A DNA stretch of 64,000 nt, from contig NZ_JADEYP010000017.1 of NCBI RefSeq assembly GCF_020295405.1, positions 20,054 through 84,053 of the forward strand, in the 5' to 3' direction. Below, piece by piece: positions 26,477-36,259 of this stretch (position 1 is the stretch's first letter; the number at the start of each line of letters is the position of its first letter). This DNA comes from Sphingobacterium bovistauri. Lineage in GTDB: Bacteria > Bacteroidota > Bacteroidia > Sphingobacteriales > Sphingobacteriaceae. The notes beneath the pieces are model-generated. The model did not search any database, was not told where the DNA came from, and worked only from the letters and a program-made list of their open reading frames with translations. The position numbers were made by a program, and so were the translations under genes.

Positions 26477-29020
26477 ATGGCTGAAGAAACAGAAAATGAC
26501 AATAATTTAGTTCCTGCTAACGACAGGATTGTTAAAGTTAATATTGAAGACCAAATGAAATCTGCCTACATCGATTACTCGATGTCGGTAATTGTATCAC
26601 GTGCTTTGCCTGATGCAAGAGATGGCTTGAAGCCTGTACACAGACGTGTGCTTTATGGTATGGATGGTCTAGGAGTAAGTTCTGGGAAGCCTTACAAAAA
26701 GTCAGCACGTATTGTAGGTGAGGTGTTAGGTAAATATCACCCACACGGTGACTCTTCGGTGTACGACACGATGGTACGTATGGCGCAGCATTGGTCTATG
26801 CGTTATCCGATGGTAGATGGTCAAGGTAACTACGGCTCATTAGATGGAGATCCTCCTGCAGCGATGCGTTATACTGAGGCTCGTCTTCGTAAGATAGCAG
26901 AAGAAATGTTGGCAGATCTTAAAAAGGATACTGTTGATTTTCAATTAAACTTTGATGACTCGGAACAAGAGCCCACAGTATTGCCTACGCGTATTCCTAA
27001 TTTGTTAGTGAACGGAGCTTCAGGTATTGCTGTAGGTATGGCGACAAATATGGCTCCGCATAATCTGACTGAAGTTATTGATGGTACAATAGCCTATATT
27101 GATAATAGAGATATAGAGATTTCGGAATTGATGCAACACATCAAAGCACCAGATTTCCCTACAGGAGGATTAATCTATGGGCATCACGGTGTTCGTGAAG
27201 CTTTTGAAACTGGTCGTGGACGTATTGTGATGCGTGCAAAAGCAGAAATCGAAACGACAAAGGCAGGCCGTGAAATTATTGTGGTAACCGAAATTCCTTA
27301 TTTGGTTAATAAGGCAGATATGATTAAGCGTACTGCAGAATTAGTCAACGAGAAAAAATTAGAAGGAATATCTGAAATTCGTGATGAGTCTGCTAAAGAT
27401 GTACGTATTATTTATGAAGTAAAACGTGATGCAAACGCGAATGTTGTCCTAAATAACTTATTTAAACATACATCACTTCAGTCTTCATTTTCAGTAAACA
27501 ACATTGCCTTAGTAAAAGGAAGGCCAATGATGATGAATTTGAAAGATATGATTGAAGTGTTCGTTGAGCATAGACATGATGTCGTAGTAAGACGAACAAA
27601 GTTTGAATTGGCAGAAGCAGAAAAGCGTGCCCATATCTTGGAAGGCTACTTAATTGCTTTAGATCATTTAGATGAAGTAATCAAATTGATTCGTAGCTCA
27701 GATACACCCGATGAAGCACGTCTTGGGTTGATGGAAAAATTCAGTTTATCCGACATTCAAGCTCGCGCAATCCTAGATATGACTTTACGTCGTTTGACAG
27801 GACTAGAGCGTGATAAAATCAAGGAAGAATATGCTGAATTGATGAAAACGATTGATTATTTGAAGCAAATTTTAGCTGATGAAGGATTACGTTATCAAAT
27901 CATCAAGGATGAACTTATCGAAGTAAAAGAGAAATTTGGTGATGAGCGTCGTTCATTAGTTGTGCATTCTGCTGAAGATATGACAATGGAAGACTTTATC
28001 GATGATGAAGAAGTTGTTATCACTATTTCTCATAATAGCTATGTAAAACGTACGCCACTTACTGAATACAAACGTCAGGGACGTGGTGGTAAAGGTTCTA
28101 TTGGATCAAATACAAGAGAAGAAGACTTTACGGAACATATTATTACAGCAACGGCACATAATTATATGTTGTTGTTTACCGAATCTGGACGTTGTTTCTG
28201 GTTACGTGCATTCGAAATTCCAGAGGGAAGTCGTACTTCAAGAGGACGTGCACTCCAAAATATTATCAATGTACCGAAAGAAGAAAAAATAAAGGCTTTC
28301 ATTTTGGTGAAAAACTTGAAAGACCAAGAGTACTTGGAAAACAATTTCATCATCATGTGTACTAAGAAAGGTACCATTAAGAAAACTTCTTTAGAAGCTT
28401 ATTCACGCCCTCGTGCTAATGGTATTAATGCTATTAATATCAATGAAGGTGATCAGCTAATTGAAGCTTGTTTGACGAGCGGAAATAGTGAAATCGTAAT
28501 GGCATTACGTTCGGGTAGGGCTATACGTTTTAATGAATCTACGGTTCGTCCTATGGGAAGAACAGCTACTGGAGTGCGTGGTGTTACATTAGCGCACGAA
28601 AAAGATGAAGTAGTTGGCATGATTAGTGTTGATAGTTCTGAAGTATCTGTATTGGTTGTTTCAGAAAAAGGTTACGGTAAACGTACCGATATTGACGATT
28701 ACCGCATTACAAATCGTGGTGGTAAGGGTGTCAAAACAATTAGTGTAACAGAGAAAACAGGTGAATTAGTCGCAATTAAGGGAGTGACAGATAATGATGA
28801 TTTAATGATTATCAATAAGTCCGGTATTGTGATTAGAATAGGTGTTGATGCATTACGTGTAATGGGACGTGCTACGCAAGGTGTTCGTTTGATTACGCTA
28901 AAAGAAAATGATGAAATTGCATCTATTACTAAAGTAGCTCGTGAAGAGGAAGAAGAGATAGAAGAAGGTACAGAAGATTCAACTGCAGATCAAGATAATA
29001 ATACTGATTCAGAGGAATAA
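26477..29020 (+). CDS. gyrA: DNA gyrase subunit A
   Basis: An 847-residue type IIA topoisomerase subunit that cuts and reseals DNA while GyrB supplies ATP-driven supercoiling. The quinolone-resistance region [17 protein letters not shown] carries Ser93 and Asp97, the residues usual in susceptible enzymes. The catalytic Tyr132 lies in [10 protein letters not shown]. The C-terminal beta-pinwheel contains [10 protein letters not shown], a GyrA-box-type motif that favours GyrA over ParC, with repeated blade motifs to about residue 815. The tail is very acidic. Two TPR genes follow closely, the first after 8 bp. Confidence 0.96.
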   Translation: MAEETENDNNLVPANDRIVKVNIEDQMKSAYIDYSMSVIVSRALPDARDGLKPVHRRVLYGMDGLGVSSGKPYKKSARIVGEVLGKYHPHGDSSVYDTMVRMAQHWSMRYPMVDGQGNYGSLDGDPPAAMRYTEARLRKIAEEMLADLKKDTVDFQLNFDDSEQEPTVLPTRIPNLLVNGASGIAVGMATNMAPHNLTEVIDGTIAYIDNRDIEISELMQHIKAPDFPTGGLIYGHHGVREAFETGRGRIVMRAKAEIETTKAGREIIVVTEIPYLVNKADMIKRTAELVNEKKLEGISEIRDESAKDVRIIYEVKRDANANVVLNNLFKHTSLQSSFSVNNIALVKGRPMMMNLKDMIEVFVEHRHDVVVRRTKFELAEAEKRAHILEGYLIALDHLDEVIKLIRSSDTPDEARLGLMEKFSLSDIQARAILDMTLRRLTGLERDKIKEEYAELMKTIDYLKQILADEGLRYQIIKDELIEVKEKFGDERRSLVVHSAEDMTMEDFIDDEEVVITISHNSYVKRTPLTEYKRQGRGGKGSIGSNTREEDFTEHIITATAHNYMLLFTESGRCFWLRAFEIPEGSRTSRGRALQNIINVPKEEKIKAFILVKNLKDQEYLENNFIIMCTKKGTIKKTSLEAYSRPRANGINAININEGDQLIEACLTSGNSEIVMALRSGRAIRFNESTVRPMGRTATGVRGVTLAHEKDEVVGMISVDSSEVSVLVVSEKGYGKRTDIDDYRITNRGGKGVKTISVTEKTGELVAIKGVTDNDDLMIINKSGIVIRIGVDALRVMGRATQGVRLITLKENDEIASITKVAREEEEEIEEGTEDSTADQDNNTDSEE

Positions 29021-29028
29021 TAAACAAT

Positions 29029-30126
29029 ATGAGAGCATTAACAGCTTCATTATTATTTGTATGCTTAAGCACAACTGTTGTAGCCCAGTCTAATTACAAG
29101 GAAAGCTCCAACAGTTTTGCTCGGTATACTGTAAAAGGCGAGATCAAAGAATTGGAAAATGCAAAGAAATTCATTGATGCAGCTTATAAAACAAAACGAG
29201 ATTCATCTTCTACTAAGAATAATCTGTTGCGTGCTATGGTTTATAGTTCGCTAGCCTATGCAGATTCTACACGTAAAATTAAAGCTGACAAAGATCATAT
29301 TGATATAACGAACGATGCGCTGTCACGTGTCAATCCAAAAGACTTATCACGTTCAGAAAACGAAGTAAATTATATCAATCAGAATTTGATAGCTGCTTAC
29401 ATCTTTAAGGCCAACAAGCAAATTGAAAAGAAAGAATTCGAAAATGCTTACAATAGTTTTCTTGAGGTAGAAAGATTAGGGTCACAATCAGAAGATGTAT
29501 TGCGTAATTTAGCTTTTTTATCAGCTGAAGCAGGTAAAATCACAGAAGCAATAAATTTTTATAAAAAGTTAGTGTCTAGTGATAAATCTCAACCAATTAC
29601 TTATATTTCATTAGCTAAATTGTATAGGAAAAATAAGGATAATCAATCTTACTTGAATACATTACAAGAGGCGCGTGAATTGTTTCCTTCAGATAAGACG
29701 ATTTTATTTCTTTTGATCGAATCTTTCTCCGAAAATAAAACTTATCAAGCGATTACACCCATTATAGAAGAAGCGTTAAAATATGAACCAAATAACTTGG
29801 AATTATTTTATTTAGCAGGCTTTGCAAGTGAAAACGTAGGAAATATCGTAGATGCTAAAAAATATTACGGAAAAGTTTTAGATTTGGATGATAATAATTA
29901 CGATGCTAATTTGGCATTAGGATTAATACATCTGAATGAGTTTCTAGCTGATAGCAATAATTTAGAAGCTCAATATCTAGCTCATGATTATTTATTAAAG
30001 GCAAATGGTATTAAACCTTATGCTGTCAATGCCTTAAAAGGTTTAGCTTTATTTTACGAGAAGGCAGAAGACCAAGAACAACTGGACCGAGTTAATACAC
30101 TATTAAATCAAATATCAGATAATTAA
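29029..30126 (+). CDS. exported TPR-repeat protein
   Basis: A 365-residue protein with a signal peptide (MRALTASLLFVCLSTTVVAQ) followed by helical tetratricopeptide repeats. The best are around residues 150-190 (NLAFLSAEAGKITEAINFYKKL) and 255-295 (EPNNLELFYLAGFASENVGNIVDAKKYYGKVLDLD). TPR proteins act as periplasmic or membrane-associated scaffolds; no specific partner is indicated. The gene starts 8 bp after gyrA and 11 bp before a second TPR protein, so all three may be on one transcript. Confidence 0.85.
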   Translation: MRALTASLLFVCLSTTVVAQSNYKESSNSFARYTVKGEIKELENAKKFIDAAYKTKRDSSSTKNNLLRAMVYSSLAYADSTRKIKADKDHIDITNDALSRVNPKDLSRSENEVNYINQNLIAAYIFKANKQIEKKEFENAYNSFLEVERLGSQSEDVLRNLAFLSAEAGKITEAINFYKKLVSSDKSQPITYISLAKLYRKNKDNQSYLNTLQEARELFPSDKTILFLLIESFSENKTYQAITPIIEEALKYEPNNLELFYLAGFASENVGNIVDAKKYYGKVLDLDDNNYDANLALGLIHLNEFLADSNNLEAQYLAHDYLLKANGIKPYAVNALKGLALFYEKAEDQEQLDRVNTLLNQISDN

Positions 30127-30137
30127 ATAATAAACAT

Positions 30138-31307
30138 ATGAACATCAAAAAAGGAATTATTTTTACAGCCATATTCGTTTCAGCAGGTTCATTATTTGCT
30201 CAAACGGGTAATATCAAAAAGGCACAAACGAACTACCAAAAGTATTATGAAGTTAAGCAAGCTGGAACACCACAACTAGGTGCATCATATATCAGTGCGG
30301 CTAAAGAAGCAATAGATGCTGCCGTAGTTCATGAGAAAACAAAAGAATCAGCTGAGGCATGGGCAATCTACTCTTTGGTATATGGTAATTTAGGGGCTGA
30401 CAATAACGACGCTGATCTATTAGCTAAAGCTAAAGATGCGATTGCGACAGCAAGAGGCTTAGATAAAGAGAAGAAAAACGAAGAAAATCTTAAAAATAGT
30501 GAACATAATTTATACGCTTATAATTTCAATAAGGGTGTAGGTGCTTGGGAGAAACAAGATTTCACTACTGCTTATAATTCATTCAATGATGCATTAAACT
30601 TTATGCCAGGTGATACTACATTGACTTATTATGCAGGTATTGCAGCCGTTCAAAATAAGGATTATGAAAAGGGATTAGCAAAGTATATATCATTAATTGA
30701 TAGAAAAGATTATTCTGAGCATAAGAAAATTGTTAAAGATATCCCTAATTTGTATTTGTCATTAAATGATACTACTAACGCTATTAAATATGCTGGTATG
30801 GCCGCAAAAATGTATCCAGACGATAACGAGATTGCGAATCAAAATATCAACTATAATATTGCGTTAGGTAATACTAATGGGATTTTAGATGAATTGAAAT
30901 CTCAAATCGAGAAAGAACCAACAAATAAAACGTTATATTTTTATTTAGGAATTGCTGAAGCTTCATTAAATAATAATCAAAAGGCATTTGAGGCTTATAA
31001 AAAAGCTTTGGAGATAGATCCTAATTATTTAGACGCTAATATTAATGCTGGTGTTACATTGATTAATACAATTAAAGATGAGTTACAAGTGTTAAATTCT
31101 AATAAGACTTTGTCAAATAGTCAATATAATACTAAAATAGGCGAGCTTAAGGAAAAGGTTAAGCCAGCTGAGCAATTCTTTTTAAAAGTTGTTGAAGCTG
31201 AACCTAAAAATGAAAGTGGTCTTAAAGGCTTAAAAAGTGTTTATGATTTCTTGCAGTTAGAAGATAAATCAAAAGAAGTACAAGCAAAATTGGATGCTTT
31301 AAATTAA
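30138..31307 (+). CDS. exported TPR-repeat protein
   Basis: A 389-residue protein with a signal peptide ending FVSAGSLFAQ and several TPR units. Examples are NFNKGVGAWEKQDFTTAYNSFNDAL and NKTLYFYLGIAEASLNNNQKAFEAYKKALEIDPNYLDANINAG. It resembles its upstream neighbour in plan and is probably a divergent paralogue. Periplasmic scaffold or assembly role by family, not shown by sequence. It is last in the gyrA cluster and followed by a terminator. Confidence 0.85.
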   Translation: MNIKKGIIFTAIFVSAGSLFAQTGNIKKAQTNYQKYYEVKQAGTPQLGASYISAAKEAIDAAVVHEKTKESAEAWAIYSLVYGNLGADNNDADLLAKAKDAIATARGLDKEKKNEENLKNSEHNLYAYNFNKGVGAWEKQDFTTAYNSFNDALNFMPGDTTLTYYAGIAAVQNKDYEKGLAKYISLIDRKDYSEHKKIVKDIPNLYLSLNDTTNAIKYAGMAAKMYPDDNEIANQNINYNIALGNTNGILDELKSQIEKEPTNKTLYFYLGIAEASLNNNQKAFEAYKKALEIDPNYLDANINAGVTLINTIKDELQVLNSNKTLSNSQYNTKIGELKEKVKPAEQFFLKVVEAEPKNESGLKGLKSVYDFLQLEDKSKEVQAKLDALN

Positions 31308-31320
31308 AATATCATCTCGT

Positions 31321-31362
31321 AAAAAAAAGGTGGCTCAAGTATAACTCGAGCCGCCTTTTTTT
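31321..31362 (+). terminator. intrinsic terminator after TPR gene
   Basis: The stem GGTGGCTCAAGT/ACTCGAGCCGCC has one G-U pair and one mismatch, with A-rich and T-rich flanks. It serves the gyrA-TPR transcript and possibly the convergent OmpA gene. Confidence 0.85.
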
Positions 31363-31382
31363 ATGAGATGATTCTGTTTTAT

Positions 31383-31895
31383 TTATTTCAAAATAACGAT
31401 TTCTACACGTCTATTCTTTTGACGTCCCTCTGCAGTTTTATTGTCAGCAATTGGTTTGTTAGGACCTAGACCATTAGTCGAAATGCGTGAACTAGGAAAA
31501 CCACCATCTTCTAAAAATTTCTGTACAGAAGCAGCTCTTTTTTCAGATAACCATATATTGTATTTTTCTTCCCCCGTAGCATCAGTATGCCCATCAATAC
31601 GGATTTTTTTACCTTTCTGTTCTTTTAATAACTTTATCACTTTGTTTAATTCAACTTTAGCTTTTTCAGTTAAATAGGATGAATTACTTGGAAATAATAC
31701 GTCAGATGACAATGAAAACTTAATTCCTTCATCAGTACGGGTAGCGTCATTAAATTCATGTTTAACATTCTTCAATCCATCGTCTGTTCCATCTTTACTC
31801 ACTACAGCACCAGGAAGAATAGTCAATTGTTGTTGTTTACATGCGTTGAACGAAAATATACTGGCTAATAGTGGGAGTATTAGTAATTTTTTCAT
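31383..31895 (-). CDS. OmpA-family outer-membrane lipoprotein
   Basis: A 170-residue lipoprotein. Its signal peptide ends in SIFSFNAC, a lipobox with Cys19. A linker leads to a C-terminal OmpA/MotB peptidoglycan-binding domain (about 65-168). Signature motifs are IRIDGHTDATGEEKYNIWLSEKRAASVQKFL and GLGPNKPIADNKTAEGRQKNRRVEIVI, containing the Asp and Arg that bind diaminopimelate in peptidoglycan. It is a Pal-like tether between outer membrane and wall. It converges on the gyrA cluster and lies 49 bp after the glucoamylase-like gene, so cotranscription is possible. Confidence 0.92.
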   Translation of the reverse strand: MKKLLILPLLASIFSFNACKQQQLTILPGAVVSKDGTDDGLKNVKHEFNDATRTDEGIKFSLSSDVLFPSNSSYLTEKAKVELNKVIKLLKEQKGKKIRIDGHTDATGEEKYNIWLSEKRAASVQKFLEDGGFPSSRISTNGLGPNKPIADNKTAEGRQKNRRVEIVILK

Positions 31896-31944
31896 ATAAT
31901 GTTTTAATTTTAATGCGTTTCTAATATAACTTATTTTTGGAATA

Positions 31945-34119
31945 TTATTGCTTCTTATTTCTGAAAAGGCTTTCTCTTGTCTGCTTTAATTCAGGTATTC
32001 TTTCATATAAGTCCCAAATTAAACCAGTTCTGGAATTTTCAATCATAATAGCAATACTTGATTGATTGTCAGATGTATATTCGTCGGATACATCTTCGTC
32101 TCTAAGGTCAATCCATGAGCGAAATCCTAACTCTGACAATAACACATCGCCATATTGTTTATAAAAATCTATGATGGATTTGGTACCTATTGTCTTGTCT
32201 AAAAAAATGGATGAAGACGCTATAGCTGGATTTATTCGGTAATGATCGCTATTATCAAATTGTTTGTAGTACCCCCAAATATCACTATTATTTACGCCGA
32301 CGCCGATCTCGTTATCCCTTCGCTTTGTGTATTGTAAATAATTGCTTAATACATTATTCCAGTTCGATAGTGAATCATTAATTGCGCTAGGACGTATGGT
32401 TAGAAAGGGTTTATAAAGACCCAAAAGACTCGTGCTTAACTTGCCAAATGGTAAGTTAACACCATATGCTATTTTGTTTTGGAACACAGATACTTTTATA
32501 GTAGAGTCAATTATATTGGAATTGGCCTCTACATCAAGATTTTCTTCAATGCGCTCATCATAATAGTATGGGTTTAGAGATTGAGTTGTATCTATCTTGA
32601 TATTTTCTAGTTTATGGTATATAGCATCAAAATAAGTGTCCAAAGGAATCGCGTATTTAGTCTTTCCTGTAGCCATTAAATAAGTGTTAATTGATTTATT
32701 AAATCCAATTAAAGAATTACTTTTATTTTCATTTTTCTCAACCAGAGCAAGTTTTGATGTTAATAGATTACTATCGTTCAACAATGATTTCCAATTCACT
32801 TGCTGATAAAGTTGGGTGATTCGATTACGTAAATCATTTTCTAATTCACTTTTATCATTGAAATATTCACGTGCAATTAACAACGCTTCAATTATTTCGG
32901 CAGAAGCTTTAACATCATAAATCGATAAATCATTTCTGTATTCAGGAACACCTTTACGTGCGTCATAATACGCAGGAAATATGCCGTTTTTATGTTGAGA
33001 TTTTAATAAGAAAAATGTAATTTTTGAAATTCTATTTAAGGCACTTTGTCGTGATATAAATTCATTTTTCACACCAACAATTAGTGATAAAATAGCTCCC
33101 GCAGTTTCTTCGGTAGAAACAATAACTTTGTTTTTAGACCTAAATGGCATATACATACCACTATTGATGTCGAAATTTTCGATGAAATAGTTCACATTAG
33201 CTAATTGTACTAATTTCAATATTTCTTCATCATTCATAGGTGTTGTTTGAACTTCCTTGATATCGGATGATGGTGACTCCTGATAGTTATAATCCATCCA
33301 AGAAATTTTATAATAGTATTTTACTCCAATACGAGGTACAATATCCAAGCAAGATTGCATTGGAACTGTTTTAATACTAATGGGGTAGAATTCCTTTCCA
33401 TCGATCGATCGATAAATTTTTATGTATCGAATACTAGGCGATAGAGGCAATTGCCATTTAAGATGAACAGCTTTATCATATGCCTTTACTTCACTTAGAA
33501 TTGCTGCAGAACGTAAGGGAATTTCAGGATATTTATTTGGTAAAAACTCTATTTGATCTAAAAATACTTGTTGTAATTTTTCTGAATGACCATTTTGAGA
33601 AAATCCAATACCCAATACACTAGCTTGACTACTGGTTAAATTAAATTTTTTGATTGGGATCTTTATTTGTAGCCATTTATTATATTCTAATTTTGTAATG
33701 TAATCAGCAAGGCGAAGTGTGTCTGAATAGGCGTTCTGTTGTCTAACAAAAATTTTAGGCAGATTGTTTGCCGTAGTCTGTGTAGAAGGAATGAATAATC
33801 TTAAGCTTAAAAAATCAGTGTCTTCTACAGTGTAATTAAACTTCTGACGACTGTAATTGATGGTAGTTGTCCAATGTCCATCTATAGATGATAAGTATTT
33901 TAGTGATAAGGAATTTCCTGGTGTAAAAAATAATGTGTCCGAAACTAAGAGGTGTTTATTGATATTTTCTACCCAGCTATTACCCGAATAGATAACATTA
34001 CTTTTTGCATAGGATCCCTTTACAATGCTATTATCAAAGACTACTTCCGGGTATGTGTCGGCAAATATTTTGTTTGGTACAAGTACAGCAATTAATATTA
34101 TAATTCTTAAATAGTACAT
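31945..34119 (-). CDS. exported glucoamylase-like (alpha/alpha-barrel) protein
   Basis: A 724-residue protein with a signal peptide (MYYLRIIILIAVLVPNKIFA). The N-terminal 200 residues are beta-rich, possibly carbohydrate-binding, and a fibronectin-III-like stretch follows (about 205-290). The C-terminal region from about 300 contains STEETAGAILSLIVGVKNEFISRQSALNRISKITFFLL, DLSIYDVKASAEIIEALLIAREYF and LIGFNKSINTYLMATGK. These resemble the glucoamylase-like (PF10091, GH144-type) domain found in Bacteroidota. The match is diverged and catalytic acids are not assigned, so activity on glucans is tentative. It diverges from mnmE. Confidence 0.6.
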   Translation of the reverse strand: MYYLRIIILIAVLVPNKIFADTYPEVVFDNSIVKGSYAKSNVIYSGNSWVENINKHLLVSDTLFFTPGNSLSLKYLSSIDGHWTTTINYSRQKFNYTVEDTDFLSLRLFIPSTQTTANNLPKIFVRQQNAYSDTLRLADYITKLEYNKWLQIKIPIKKFNLTSSQASVLGIGFSQNGHSEKLQQVFLDQIEFLPNKYPEIPLRSAAILSEVKAYDKAVHLKWQLPLSPSIRYIKIYRSIDGKEFYPISIKTVPMQSCLDIVPRIGVKYYYKISWMDYNYQESPSSDIKEVQTTPMNDEEILKLVQLANVNYFIENFDINSGMYMPFRSKNKVIVSTEETAGAILSLIVGVKNEFISRQSALNRISKITFFLLKSQHKNGIFPAYYDARKGVPEYRNDLSIYDVKASAEIIEALLIAREYFNDKSELENDLRNRITQLYQQVNWKSLLNDSNLLTSKLALVEKNENKSNSLIGFNKSINTYLMATGKTKYAIPLDTYFDAIYHKLENIKIDTTQSLNPYYYDERIEENLDVEANSNIIDSTIKVSVFQNKIAYGVNLPFGKLSTSLLGLYKPFLTIRPSAINDSLSNWNNVLSNYLQYTKRRDNEIGVGVNNSDIWGYYKQFDNSDHYRINPAIASSSIFLDKTIGTKSIIDFYKQYGDVLLSELGFRSWIDLRDEDVSDEYTSDNQSSIAIMIENSRTGLIWDLYERIPELKQTRESLFRNKKQ

Positions 34120-34240
34120 ATTGAGTTGGATAATACTTAATTACAAAAATAGTTAAATCAAATGTATTTGATTGTAAATACCTTGTTAAGTTTAATTCTT
34201 GTATTGAAAAACGATAATTCATTTTCTTGTTGGATGTTAG

Positions 34241-34248
34241 TACCTTTG
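34241..34248 (+). promoter_or_regulatory. -7 element of mnmE
   Basis: TACCTTTG matches the Bacteroidota -7 consensus TAnnTTTG, but no TTTG is found at the right distance upstream. It lies only 5 bp before ATG 34254, so the transcript would have almost no leader. Confidence 0.45.
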
Positions 34249-34253
34249 TCCTT

Positions 34254-35633
34254 ATGTCTACAAGTACATCCAATACACAAGATACTATTGTAGCTTTAGC
34301 TACTTCACCCGGCTCGCAGGGAGCCATTGCTGTGATCCGTGTTTCAGGAAATGATGCGATTACTTTAGTGAATTCTGTCTTCAAAGGTAAAGATTTGACC
34401 AAGCAGACCTCACATACTATACATTTTGGAACAATCAGAGAGAGGGATGAGATTATTGATGAGGTTTTAGTTTCTCTATTTGTTGGGCCAAACTCTTATA
34501 CTAAAGAAAATTCTGTTGAGATTTCTACGCACAATTCCAAATACATCATCGAGCGTGTTATCAATTTGTTGATACGCTATGGTGGTCGTGCTGCTCGGCC
34601 AGGAGAATTCACCTTACGTGCTTTCTTGAATGGCGGACTGGATCTGTCACAGGCTGAAGCTGTAGCGGATTTGATAGCTTCTAACTCGGCAGCATCACAT
34701 CAAATTGCTATGCAGCAGATGCGCGGAGGTTTTTCCAATCAACTAAAAAAACTGCGTGAGGATTTAGTTCACTTTGCTTCGTTGATTGAGTTGGAGCTTG
34801 ATTTTTCGGAAGAGGATGTGGAATTTGCAAATCGCGATCAATTGAAGGAGCTCATTCAGAAGATATATTCGGTCATTAATAAATTGATTTCATCTTTTGA
34901 ACAAGGCAATGTACTGAAAAATGGCGTGCCTATAGTTATAGCTGGTAAACCTAATGTAGGTAAATCAACTCTATTGAATGCATTATTGAATGAAGAGCGT
35001 GCCATCGTATCAGATATAGCAGGTACAACGCGAGATACCATTGAGGATGAAATAAATATAAAAGGAATTACTTTTCGTTTTATAGATACAGCTGGTATTC
35101 GTGAGACAGTTGATATTATTGAAGCGAAAGGAGTGGAGCGTACTCGTGAAAAAATGAAACAAGCGAGATTGATTATATACTTGTTTGATCCTACTCAAGA
35201 TACGATTGAAGACGTACAAATGCAAATTGAAGAAGTCAAAGGGCTAAATATTCCATTTGTAACCATCATTAATAAATCTGATTTAATTACCGATGCTCAG
35301 AGATCAGAGTTCACTATATTGAATCCGTTATATATATCTGCTAGGGAACAAATCGGTATCGAAGAATTGAAAGAAGAGCTTTTGAATCAAGTAAACTTAG
35401 CAAATCTTAATACAGACGATGTTATGGTAACGAATATACGTCACGTTGAAGCATTACAACACACACAAACATCACTTGAAAAAGTATTGTTCGGTATTGA
35501 TAATCCTGTCACATCGGATTTCTTAGCTATGGATATCCGTCAAGCACTTTATCATTTAGGTGAAATTACAGGTAGTGTAACTACTGACGATTTGTTGGAT
35601 AATATATTTTCTAAGTTTTGTATCGGCAAATAA
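34254..35633 (+). CDS. mnmE: tRNA modification GTPase MnmE
   Basis: A 459-residue GTPase that, with MnmG, installs the 5-carboxymethylaminomethyl group on wobble uridines. It shows the N-terminal folate-binding domain (QDTIVALATSPGSQGAIAVIRVSG; RPGEFTLRAFLNGGLDLSQAEAVADLI) and the G domain with GKPNVGKSTLLN, the G2/G3 region GTTRDTIEDE and DTAGIRET, and NKSD. The C-terminal FSKFCIGK ends in the Cys needed for catalysis. ATG 34254 starts the conserved region. The 3' end of this gene is an attachment site for genomic islands in other bacteria, and an integrase cluster follows here. Confidence 0.96.
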   Translation: MSTSTSNTQDTIVALATSPGSQGAIAVIRVSGNDAITLVNSVFKGKDLTKQTSHTIHFGTIRERDEIIDEVLVSLFVGPNSYTKENSVEISTHNSKYIIERVINLLIRYGGRAARPGEFTLRAFLNGGLDLSQAEAVADLIASNSAASHQIAMQQMRGGFSNQLKKLREDLVHFASLIELELDFSEEDVEFANRDQLKELIQKIYSVINKLISSFEQGNVLKNGVPIVIAGKPNVGKSTLLNALLNEERAIVSDIAGTTRDTIEDEINIKGITFRFIDTAGIRETVDIIEAKGVERTREKMKQARLIIYLFDPTQDTIEDVQMQIEEVKGLNIPFVTIINKSDLITDAQRSEFTILNPLYISAREQIGIEELKEELLNQVNLANLNTDDVMVTNIRHVEALQHTQTSLEKVLFGIDNPVTSDFLAMDIRQALYHLGEITGSVTTDDLLDNIFSKFCIGK

Positions 35634-35675
35634 ATCGTAATTAACGGTAATAACTGATAATTACTAATAATATAT

Positions 35676-35709
35676 AAACCCCTTAAAACTAGTGTTTTAA
35701 GGGGTTTTT
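35676..35709 (+). terminator. intrinsic terminator of mnmE
   Basis: A 14-bp perfect stem AAACCCCTTAAAAC with its complement, a TAGT loop and a T-run lies 42 bp after the mnmE stop. Confidence 0.92.
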
Positions 35710-35751
35710 CGTTTATTTTTAGTTATATTTGGATTGTGTTCTTTGTTATGG

Positions 35752-35803
35752 ATTTGTACGGATTTTGTACGTCGAAATTGAAAAATACAAAATCCGTACA
35801 AAT
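35752..35803. repeat. 18-bp inverted repeat, candidate recombinase site
   Basis: ATTTGTACGGATTTTGTA (35752-35769) recurs as its exact complement at 35786-35803, with a 16-bp spacer. It stands between the mnmE terminator and the integrase genes. There is no T-run after it, so a protein-binding or att-site role is more likely than termination. No second copy was found at the right side of the region. Confidence 0.6.
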
Positions 35804-35827
35804 TTAAAATGGCGTGGTGGAATTATG

Positions 35828-35857
35828 AAACATCAGGTAACATCAGGAAACATCGAG
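35828..35857 (+). repeat. three phased 10-bp direct repeats
   Basis: AACATCAGG, AACATCAGG and AACATCGAG occur with exactly 10-bp spacing, one helical turn, 37 bp before the first gene of the integrase cluster. They could be binding sites for the HTH proteins or arm-type integrase sites. Confidence 0.55.
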
Positions 35858-35893
35858 AGGTGATTTCATGAAACAATATAAACTTAAATAAAT

Positions 35894-36259
35894 ATGTCAA
35901 GTAATATTAAAATTAGTCGTATCTGCGATTTTTGCGGCAATGCTTTCTTAGCGAAAACAACAGTAACTAGGTTTTGCAGTAAGAATTGTAATAGTAGATT
36001 TTATAAAAAGAAAATTAGAGATAAAAAATTACTGAAGTCTCTTGAAGAAACACATGAAAAATTAAAATCACCTAAATCAATGGATTTGGGATCAAATAAG
36101 CCTATACTCAATATAGTTGAAACTTGTCAACTTATAGGAGTTAGCAGAACCACATTATGGAGATTAATTAATAAAGACCGTATAAAAACCACTTTGATCG
36201 GTAGACGTGTAGTTATAGCAAGATCAGATATCTATGAATTTATAAAGTTGAAACCATGA
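35894..36259 (+). CDS. zinc-ribbon plus excisionase-type HTH protein
   Basis: A 121-residue protein with two parts. The N terminus has a Cys4 zinc-knuckle pattern, [22 protein letters not shown] (about 11-32). After a basic linker, the C terminus is a winged HTH of the excisionase/MerR-like class: [45 protein letters not shown] (about 74-118). Such proteins bind DNA near att sites and steer integrase directionality. The next gene, a tyrosine integrase, overlaps its stop by 4 bp (ATGA), so the two are coupled. Confidence 0.8.
   Translation: MSSNIKISRICDFCGNAFLAKTTVTRFCSKNCNSRFYKKKIRDKKLLKSLEETHEKLKSPKSMDLGSNKPILNIVETCQLIGVSRTTLWRLINKDRIKTTLIGRRVVIARSDIYEFIKLKP

Noticed and set aside
34034..34402. 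122-codon minus-strand ORF spanning the glucoamylase-like/mnmE junction
   Set aside because: It covers the 5' ends of two well-supported divergent genes and its translation has no domain pattern.
35616..35633. Search for a second copy of the mnmE 3' end as attR
   Set aside because: No repeat of TTTTGTATCGGCAAATAA was found by eye downstream to 54 kb, so I do not claim mapped att sites.
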